Source: a virus
Strand: one strand, 5' to 3'
IMG/VR virus record: IMGVR_UViG_3300036944_000021
Coordinates: 1-37,186 of that record
Length of the DNA stretch: 37,186 nt
In this document: in pieces, positions 14,236 to 20,633 of the stretch
Position numbering within the stretch: the first letter of the stretch is position 1
Layout: each line of letters begins with the position of its first letter
Made by a program: the position numbers and the translations under genes
The notes under the pieces: model-generated
Database searches by the model: none
What the model was told of the DNA's origin: nothing
The model's input: only the letters and a program-made list of their open reading frames with translations

Positions 14236-15228
14236 ATGGCACAACAGTTTACAAACAACTCCCGCGCACTGCTGACCGCCGGTATTACGAACTCGGCTAC
14301 CACCATTGTTATTGAGTCTACAAAAGCTGATTTATTTCCTGTAGCCAACGTAGGCACAGGCTCACTTCCATCTGCAAATAACTGGTTCAAGGTCACGCTG
14401 CAGGACTCCAGTGGTAACGTAGAAATTGTGGCTGTGCGCACCCGCACAGCGGGCTCAGGTATTCTGGCCAACGTAATTCGTGGGTACGATGGCACTACGC
14501 CATTGGCGTTTGTTTCAGGTACTGTTGCAGGCCTGCGCATCACCGCTGAAGATGTGCAGACTGCGCTCGACTTGCCTAACCAAAACAGCGTCTTCACCGG
14601 GGACAACTCGTTTTCCGGGACCAACGAGTTCACAGGTACACAGACATTTTCCGGGCTAACTACGTTTAGCGATGTTACTGAATTTAGTGATAGCGTCACG
14701 TTCAACAGCAGCCCAGAGGTTCCTACGCCTACATTTGGCGACTCCAGCGACAAGGCCGCAAGTACATCTTTTGTGCAGGCCGCTCTACGGGCTGTATACC
14801 CAGTAGGTTCCATCTACATCAACGCTGGCAGTAACACCAGCCCAGCAACCCTGCTGGGTTTCGGTACTTGGACAGCTTTCGGTGCAGGTCGAGTGATGGT
14901 CGGCTTGAATGGCAGCGACTCACTGTTTGATTCTTTGGAAGAGACAGGAGGTAGCAAAGATGCGATTGTTGTAAGTCATACGCACGGGGTTACCGACCCG
15001 GGCCACACCCACACACCCGGCCCCGGTGTCAACTACGTTACGGACCCGTTTGCTGGCGATGGTACGGTTGATAGTTCACGGGTTACTGGGCCAGACGAGA
15101 AGAACCTGAGCAAAAACGCGTCCTCGGGAAGCACCACAGGTGTCACAGTTAACTCAACAGGCTCCAGCGGCACTAACGCCAACCTCCAGCCGTACATCAC
15201 CGTGGCGATGTGGAAGCGCACTGCGTAA
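14236..15228 (+). CDS. Collar-type tail fibre with gp10-like C-terminal domain, paralogue 2
   Basis: This 330-residue tandem paralogue of the upstream fibre has the same N-terminal module (MAQQFTNNSRALLTAGI, VRTRTAGSGILANVIRGYDG). The shaft has seven diverged hexapeptides (SVFTGD, NSFSGT, NEFTGT, QTFSGL, TTFSDV, TEFSDS, VTFNSS) at 14587-14712, and a spacer with DSSDKAASTSFVQAA. The C-terminal domain has YPVGSIYINAGSNTSPATLLG, WTAFGAGRVMVG, a shorter His region (SHTHGVTDPGHTHT) and the MWKRTA end. A GGAAC ribosome site follows the previous stop. Two divergent tips suggest two receptors or a heteromeric tip; this is inference. Confidence 0.75.
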   Translation: MAQQFTNNSRALLTAGITNSATTIVIESTKADLFPVANVGTGSLPSANNWFKVTLQDSSGNVEIVAVRTRTAGSGILANVIRGYDGTTPLAFVSGTVAGLRITAEDVQTALDLPNQNSVFTGDNSFSGTNEFTGTQTFSGLTTFSDVTEFSDSVTFNSSPEVPTPTFGDSSDKAASTSFVQAALRAVYPVGSIYINAGSNTSPATLLGFGTWTAFGAGRVMVGLNGSDSLFDSLEETGGSKDAIVVSHTHGVTDPGHTHTPGPGVNYVTDPFAGDGTVDSSRVTGPDEKNLSKNASSGSTTGVTVNSTGSSGTNANLQPYITVAMWKRTA

Positions 15229-15233
15229 GGAAC
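15208..15233 (+). repeat. 26-nt direct repeat copy 2 (fibre 3' end)
   Basis: Identical partner of 14206-14231. The distance between the copies equals one collar-fibre gene. Confidence 0.9.
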
Positions 15234-15237
15234 CACC

Positions 15238-17250
15238 ATGACAGCAGTAAACATCAAAGCGTTCCGTGGTCAAATTCCCCGTGTGAGCGAGCGACTGTTG
15301 CAGCCAAACAACGCTGCACGAGCAGTTAACTGCAAGATCACAGCTGGTAGTCTGGACCCGCTTGCAGGGTTGGAGCAGGTGTACGACGCCAATCGGCTGG
15401 TTGAGACCATTTACCGCTATCGCGCTTTTCGCAGCGGTGTGTTTGTTGACAACTGGCTTACATGGGCGGAAGACGTCAACGTCGTGCCGTCTCCCAACGC
15501 GAACGACCCATTCGGTCGGTTCTACTTCTCCAGCGAGTCGTATGAGCCGCGCATGTCTTCGTATGACTTGGCGATCAACACGGTGCCCTACCCAACTGCA
15601 TGGTATGCACTTGGAATCACAGCACCAACAACGGCTCCTACCGTTGGGCATACTGGTGGAAGCGGTAGTACTGAGTCGCGGATTTACGTTTATACGTATG
15701 TCACTGCGTTTGGAGAAGAATCTCCGCCATCTCCGCCATCTGCGTTGTACACAACACATTTAAATGCCACGTGGAACATCACTGGTATGCAGACCGCGCC
15801 GCCAAACAGCGGCTCTGTTACTGCAGCAACATCCATCAGCAGCGATGTGGTACGCGTGACACTGGGTACAGTGTTTGGTATCGCCCAGTACGACACAGTT
15901 ACATTCGCGAGCGTGGGTGGGATGACTTCGCTCAATGGTTCGTTCCGTGTGCAATCCGTAGATACCGCAACAAACCAGATTACTGTGTCGTTGACCACCG
16001 CGCAAACTTACACATCTGGCGGCACATGGACAAGAAACGCTCCGTTCAACACTTCTGGTATGGTCAAGCGCATCTACCGCACTGTTGGAACCGGCGGCGT
16101 GTTTTTGTTTGTCGCCGAAGTGGCTGTCGCTACTACGTCCTACGCTGACACTGTTGCTGCTGACAGCCTCGGTGAAGAGTTGCCTACCGCAGATTCATCT
16201 CCACCACCCAAGAACTTGATCAGTATTATCAGCCTCCCCAACGGCTGTCTTGCTGGCATTGCGGGCAATGAATTGTGCTTCAGCGATCCGTACATGCCAT
16301 ACTCGTGGCCTATCCGCAACCGTTATGCGTTTGCTGGTGTTGGCGTGTCGGCTATTGCAGCCAGTAACTCGGTCATCGTTTTGACAGAGACTTTTCCGAT
16401 CTTGTACACGGGCTCCGACCCTGAAGCGATGAGTGGTAGTACCTTGGAAACCTACGCCCCTTGCGTGGCCAAGCGCGGCGTTGTGGACATTGGCGGCGGT
16501 GCGTTGTACCCTAGCTTTGACGGCCTGTGGCTTGTTTCTACCCAGCAGGTACAGTGCATTACGAGAAAGTTGTACCGTGAAGAAGAGTGGTCGCAGCTGA
16601 ATCCTTCTACATTTGACGCCGTCTTTCATGACGGGCAGTACTATGCCTACTACGAAGGCCAAAACAACAGCCGTATTGTGGTGCTAGATGTCGGCAATCC
16701 CGATAGTGTTGTCGAGGTTGACGAGACGGCAGATGCCATGTACCGCAACGAGCTTGACGGTAAACTGTATGTTGCCAAGGGTGAGATTCTGTACGAGTGG
16801 GATGTTGATGCGGGTCGGTACTATGAAAGCGACTGGCAGAGCGTGGACATGCAGTTCCCTTCTCCCGTGAAGTTTGCCGCCGTGCAAATTCATGCGGACT
16901 TTAACGCTATTGTCCCTGTCGACACAAGCCAGATCACTGCCAATGAGGCGCTTATAGCAGCTGGTGCAGACGCTGTTGCTGGGCATCTGAATGGCATGGA
17001 GCTGCTGAGTACAGAGATCAATGGCAGCTTTATTGTCCCTGTCGAGCTAGACACCGCCAGACGGGTGCAGTTCACGCTGTATGACAACGAGGTTCCTGTG
17101 TATACCAAGAACGTCACTTCGGCCAAGTTCTTCCGCCTGCCCGCTGGGTTCAGCAGCGAAGTCTACGCCGTAGGCTTGAGCTCCTCAGTTAAGGTGTACA
17201 GCGTCACAGTGGCCGAGTCTGTGGCAGAGTTGTCGACGACTTCAGCATGA
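15238..17250 (+). CDS. Tail nozzle/tubular-like beta-propeller protein
   Basis: This 670-residue protein begins VNIKAFRGQIPRVSERLLQPNNAARAVNCKITAG, an N-terminal pattern I associate with large podovirus tail proteins of the nozzle/tubular-B type. The body is strand-rich: an Ig/fibronectin-like stretch (SRIYVYTYVTAFGEESPPSPP, residues about 145-165), a beta segment with VTFASVGGMTSLNGSFRVQSV, then propeller-like blades (GGALYPSFDGLWLVS, YYAYYEGQNNSRIVVLDV, DGKLYVAKGEILYEWD) and a C-terminal beta domain. It is placed between the fibres and the ejection proteins. The nozzle role is inferred from size, fold impression and order. Confidence 0.55.
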   Translation: MTAVNIKAFRGQIPRVSERLLQPNNAARAVNCKITAGSLDPLAGLEQVYDANRLVETIYRYRAFRSGVFVDNWLTWAEDVNVVPSPNANDPFGRFYFSSESYEPRMSSYDLAINTVPYPTAWYALGITAPTTAPTVGHTGGSGSTESRIYVYTYVTAFGEESPPSPPSALYTTHLNATWNITGMQTAPPNSGSVTAATSISSDVVRVTLGTVFGIAQYDTVTFASVGGMTSLNGSFRVQSVDTATNQITVSLTTAQTYTSGGTWTRNAPFNTSGMVKRIYRTVGTGGVFLFVAEVAVATTSYADTVAADSLGEELPTADSSPPPKNLISIISLPNGCLAGIAGNELCFSDPYMPYSWPIRNRYAFAGVGVSAIAASNSVIVLTETFPILYTGSDPEAMSGSTLETYAPCVAKRGVVDIGGGALYPSFDGLWLVSTQQVQCITRKLYREEEWSQLNPSTFDAVFHDGQYYAYYEGQNNSRIVVLDVGNPDSVVEVDETADAMYRNELDGKLYVAKGEILYEWDVDAGRYYESDWQSVDMQFPSPVKFAAVQIHADFNAIVPVDTSQITANEALIAAGADAVAGHLNGMELLSTEINGSFIVPVELDTARRVQFTLYDNEVPVYTKNVTSAKFFRLPAGFSSEVYAVGLSSSVKVYSVTVAESVAELSTTSA

Positions 17251-17441
17251 CCAAAGCCGCTATCCCAGCCGTTATGACCGGTAAGCCCGACTTGGATCGG
17301 GCGCTGTCGTCTATCAAACAGAACTTGGACGCCATCACGGCTCAAGCCAAGAACGTAGACCGCCTGCAGCCGTTGCCCGCTACCGCCACGCTGGCTGAAG
17401 TGATTGCCCAGCTAAACGCCGTAGTGGAAAGATTGCAGTAG
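17247..17441 (+). CDS. Small helical protein coupled to nozzle-like gene
   Basis: This 64-residue protein starts within the stop of the previous gene (ATGA). It reads MTKAAIPAVMTGKPDLDRAL, SSIKQNLDAITAQ, then a short linker and LAEVIAQLNAVVERLQ, two helices separated by a Pro-rich turn, which could form a helical hairpin. It has no membrane segment. Coupling implies a partner or assembly factor for the 670-residue tail protein. I do not recognise a family. Confidence 0.55.
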   Translation: MTKAAIPAVMTGKPDLDRALSSIKQNLDAITAQAKNVDRLQPLPATATLAEVIAQLNAVVERLQ

Positions 17442-17453
17442 ATCGGCCATAAT
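17425..17453 (+). promoter_or_regulatory. Candidate promoter giving a near-leaderless GNAT transcript
   Basis: TGGAAA (17425-17430) and CATAAT (17448-17453) lie 17 nt apart (4/6 and 5/6 consensus). The expected start site is at about 17460, one base before the ATG at 17461, which has no Shine-Dalgarno sequence. Sequence match only. Confidence 0.35.
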
Positions 17454-17460
17454 ACGCACC

Positions 17461-17877
17461 ATGGCAGAACTCGTCTATGACCAAGCAGATCGTATCGGTG
17501 CATGGGTTGCCCAACAAGTCGGCCAAGGGGCTGACTGGGGTAGTTTCTACGCACTGGGTGTGGTCGAAGGGGGCGAAGTGATTGCAGGTGTAGTCATCAA
17601 CAACTTCAACGGAGCCAACGCGACGTGCCACATAGCTATCGCCAAGCAGACCAAGAAGATCATTCCGCTGTTCCGTGCGGTGTGCGACTACGCCTTCAAC
17701 TACGCAGGGCTGAAGCGGCTTACCGGGATGGTTCCATCCAACGAGCCGCACATCATAGCGTTCGACAAGCACCTCGGTTTCGAGGAAGAGTTCGTGATGA
17801 AAGACGGCGCACCGGGTGCCGACATGCACGTTTTGGTAATGTGGCCCGACACCTGTCGTTGGCTGCGCAAGGAGTAA
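17461..17877 (+). CDS. GNAT-fold acetyltransferase-like virion protein
   Basis: This 138-residue protein has a GNAT-like plan: strands GSFYALGVVEGGEVIAGVVIN, a helix after AKQTKKIIPLFRAVCDYAF (residues about 61-79), LKRLTGMVPSNEPHIIAFDKHLGFEEEFVM (the motif-B-like N-x-x-x-x-x-F-x-x-x-G-F, about 84-113) and a final strand with MHVLVMW. The usual acetyl-CoA P-loop (Q/R-x-x-G-x-G/A) is not evident, so catalytic activity is uncertain. Proteins of this type sit beside internal virion proteins in podoviruses, as here, and may be structural derivatives. The start lacks a ribosome site; see the candidate promoter. Confidence 0.65.
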   Translation: MAELVYDQADRIGAWVAQQVGQGADWGSFYALGVVEGGEVIAGVVINNFNGANATCHIAIAKQTKKIIPLFRAVCDYAFNYAGLKRLTGMVPSNEPHIIAFDKHLGFEEEFVMKDGAPGADMHVLVMWPDTCRWLRKE

Positions 17878-17880
17878 ATC

Positions 17881-18927
17881 ATGGGCGGTAAATCTAGTCC
17901 TCCACCACCAGACTACAGCGCAATGGCCGCTGCCACTGAGCGCGGCGTAGATGTTGCCGAACGCCTAGGTACACGTCAAATTGACTTTGCGCAAAGGCAG
18001 TACGAAGAAATGAAGCCTCTGGCTGAGCGCGTCGCTGCCTCCCAGATGGCTGCGCAAGACCAGCAGATGCGTCAGGCGCAGGAGTACTACGACTACCAGA
18101 CAGGTACGTTCCGACCCGTGGAGCAAGGGCTAGTGCGTCAAGCTCAGGAGTTCGACACAGAGGCTTACCGTGAGCTGCTGGCTTCGCAGGCTGCAGCAGA
18201 CACCGCCCGCGCTTTTGGCACCGCTGAAGGCGTGACAGCTAGGAATCTGGCCCGTCGAGGCGTAGGCCCCGGCTCCGGTAATGCCATGGCCATGCAAGGT
18301 CAGAACGCTCTGGCACTGGCTTCCGCCCGTGCAGGTGCCGCCACAGGGGCCCGCAATCAGGCTGAGCAGCTTGGCTTTGCACGCAAGCTGGACGTTGTTG
18401 GTCTTGGCCGAGGTCTGGCTGGTGCTTCGACTGCTGCTTATTCTGGTGCCACAGGTGCAGGCTCTGCCGGGTTAAACTCTGCTATGTCCGCTGGCAACCA
18501 GTATAGCCAAGCATTTGGCCAAGGTGCAGGCTATCAGATGGGCGGAGCTCAGATGGGTTTGACTGGTGCAGGCAACATCCTCAACTCGCAGACAAGCGTG
18601 TACAACACCGCGCAAAGCCAAGCTGATCCGTTTGCTTCCATTGTAGGCATGGGGCTCGGGGCTTACGCTGGCGGGTTTGGAAGCGCGGCAGGTAAGGCTG
18701 CTGGCTCTGACATTCGCCTCAAAATGAACATCGAGCGCGTTGGCACTGATGAGCGTACAGGCTTAGCCATCTACGAGTTTGAGTACAAGACTAACCCGGG
18801 TGAGCGTTTCCGTGGTGTCATGGCCCATGAGGTGGAAGTTAATTTCCCCGAAGCGGTTACTACACGCGCAGACGGCTACAAGGCTGTGTTCTACGAACGT
18901 CTCGGTATGCAAATGGTGAAGGTGTAA
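17881..18927 (+). CDS. Internal/ejection-type virion protein with C-terminal S74 domain
   Basis: This 348-residue protein opens MGGKSSPPPPDYSAMAAATE, the characteristic start of podoviral internal virion proteins. It continues with a long helical region rich in Gln/Ala/Arg (about 20-200), then a Gly/Ala/Ser/Gln-rich segment (about 200-270) with small-residue periodicity. The last 73 residues form a peptidase-S74-like domain: GSDIRLKMNIERVG (Ser276, Lys281), FRGVMAHEVEVNFPEAV and GYKAVFYERLGM. The Ser-Lys pair is retained. S74 domains are usually at the ends of fibres, so its presence on an ejection-type protein is notable. It is followed after 3 nt by the next internal protein gene. Confidence 0.7.
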   Translation: MGGKSSPPPPDYSAMAAATERGVDVAERLGTRQIDFAQRQYEEMKPLAERVAASQMAAQDQQMRQAQEYYDYQTGTFRPVEQGLVRQAQEFDTEAYRELLASQAAADTARAFGTAEGVTARNLARRGVGPGSGNAMAMQGQNALALASARAGAATGARNQAEQLGFARKLDVVGLGRGLAGASTAAYSGATGAGSAGLNSAMSAGNQYSQAFGQGAGYQMGGAQMGLTGAGNILNSQTSVYNTAQSQADPFASIVGMGLGAYAGGFGSAAGKAAGSDIRLKMNIERVGTDERTGLAIYEFEYKTNPGERFRGVMAHEVEVNFPEAVTTRADGYKAVFYERLGMQMVKV

Positions 18928-18930
18928 GTC

Positions 18931-20601
18931 ATGGCAGATTTCTTCAAAGGCCTCGCCGGTGGTTTTGGTACCGGCCTTCAGTTCGGTCAAGCTATTCGTG
19001 AGCGCAACATGCGTGATGAGCTTGCTCAGGCGTACGCCAAGCCAGAGACGTACACCGACTACACCCCTGAGCAGACACGTGAAATTCAACGCCTGCAGGA
19101 AACTGGTGCATACGACGTCCAAGCTGTACCCGGAGCTGAAGGCACTGCGCCAACTTTGCGTTACACACCAAGGCAAGGTCTTGACCTAGGCCAAGGCGAA
19201 ATGCCTGCAGCCCCAACTGAGATTGCACCGGGGCAAGTCCAGCGTTACGGCGGGCGTACTACTGCAGGGCAGTTTTCTCCTGAGCAACTGCAAGGTTTGC
19301 AGATGCGTGAGGCTGCTCGTGTCATGGGCGCTTATGGCGATCCCGTTCGTGCAGCGCAGTTGCAGGCAGATGCTATTCGTATGGAGCGTGAGGCTGAAGA
19401 GCGTCCGCTGCGCCAACGTGCGCTAAAAACTCAAGTTGAAGTTGGTGAATCTCAACTGCGCGGACTTGGCCGAGCCGAAGAAAAAGAAATTGGTTTTAAT
19501 ACGGCTTTTGATAAGATCAATAGCACGAAGTACGAAACGCCTGCAGAAAAAGATGCTGCTGTTTTAGCTGCTGTTTCACAGTACAAAGGCCCTGAAGCTG
19601 CAGCCGCTCTGCAAGCAAACTACAGTACCAACGAGCGCAATACCATTTTGACTCAAGGTGCTAAGTTTGACCAGACTCTCAAGCAGGCTCGCCTCAAAGG
19701 CCCAGCTGCAGCGCTCAAAGCCATTGATGACTTGAATGACAGTTTCAAGCTGGAAATCGACGGCTTCAAAGTGACGCAGGTCAACAACGACGGCACTCGG
19801 GTTCCGTTCCTACAAGCAAAGAATGCTGATGAGTTTGCTGTTTTGGTCGACTCTCGAATTAAAGAGGGTGGCGCTTTTGAGTTGGCCAAGTTCCGCCAAG
19901 ACGAGCAGACAAAAACTGCGCAGATTGCCTACTACAACGCATTGGCAAAGAAGGCTGCACAAGAGGGAGGGTCTGCTGCCAACCAACTGTCTGGCGTACA
20001 AGTGGGTTATTCACGTGACGAAAAGGGCAATCCCGTTCAAGTCATGAGCGCATTGCGTTTTAATAAACGCAGCGGCGAGTTGGAAAGCGTGCAAGTACCG
20101 TTGGGACGAAATGTTGTTCCTGCATCTGCGTTAGACCCTGAAAAAATTACAAAAGCTGCTGAGCTGCTTGTCGGTACCCCAGTGGACACAACAAACAAAA
20201 AGGGCCCACAGCACACGTTCCAAACAGCGCGGCAAGCTGTTACGGATCAGATTTTTAATCAGTACTTGGGCAATGGTGGTCCTGCGGCTGACCTTGATCC
20301 AAAAGGATTGGCAGCAAAGATTTTGGCTGGACAACCACCTGCTGCAGCGCCAGCACCAAAACCTGAAAGAACACCGGCTGCTGTTGGTATTGACCCAAAC
20401 AGACCTAATACAGCAGTAAACCCAGTTACAAACCTTCCTCGCGCAACCCCAGTTGGTGCGCCCAATTTGGTTGAGGCTGTTGGCCAAGGCCTTGATGCTG
20501 GACAAGCTCGCTACAAAACATATTTACAGTCTAAAATAGCCAACAGACAACCACTGACGGCAGACGAAAAAATTCGAGCGCAGAGGTTCGGCTTACAGTA
20601 A
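18931..20601 (+). CDS. Internal virion (ejection) protein, 556 aa
   Basis: This protein starts MADFFKGLAGGFGTGLQFGQ, a Gly/Phe-rich amphipathic opening typical of phage internal proteins. Residues about 95-175 are strongly helical with many Arg/Glu/Gln (LQMREAARVMGAYGDPVRAAQ). A central helical domain (180-350) and a strand-containing region (about 355-400, VQVGYSRDEKGNPVQVMSALRF) follow. The last 100 residues are Pro/Ala-rich with LVEAVGQGLDAGQARYKTYL near the end. It lies between the S74 internal protein and the 2499-residue giant. It is probably stored in the capsid and ejected with the DNA; this is inferred from gene order and composition. Confidence 0.6.
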   Translation: MADFFKGLAGGFGTGLQFGQAIRERNMRDELAQAYAKPETYTDYTPEQTREIQRLQETGAYDVQAVPGAEGTAPTLRYTPRQGLDLGQGEMPAAPTEIAPGQVQRYGGRTTAGQFSPEQLQGLQMREAARVMGAYGDPVRAAQLQADAIRMEREAEERPLRQRALKTQVEVGESQLRGLGRAEEKEIGFNTAFDKINSTKYETPAEKDAAVLAAVSQYKGPEAAAALQANYSTNERNTILTQGAKFDQTLKQARLKGPAAALKAIDDLNDSFKLEIDGFKVTQVNNDGTRVPFLQAKNADEFAVLVDSRIKEGGAFELAKFRQDEQTKTAQIAYYNALAKKAAQEGGSAANQLSGVQVGYSRDEKGNPVQVMSALRFNKRSGELESVQVPLGRNVVPASALDPEKITKAAELLVGTPVDTTNKKGPQHTFQTARQAVTDQIFNQYLGNGGPAADLDPKGLAAKILAGQPPAAAPAPKPERTPAAVGIDPNRPNTAVNPVTNLPRATPVGAPNLVEAVGQGLDAGQARYKTYLQSKIANRQPLTADEKIRAQRFGLQ

Positions 20602-20633
20602 CTTGTAATTCCAGCTAAAACAAAGGTGTCCTC

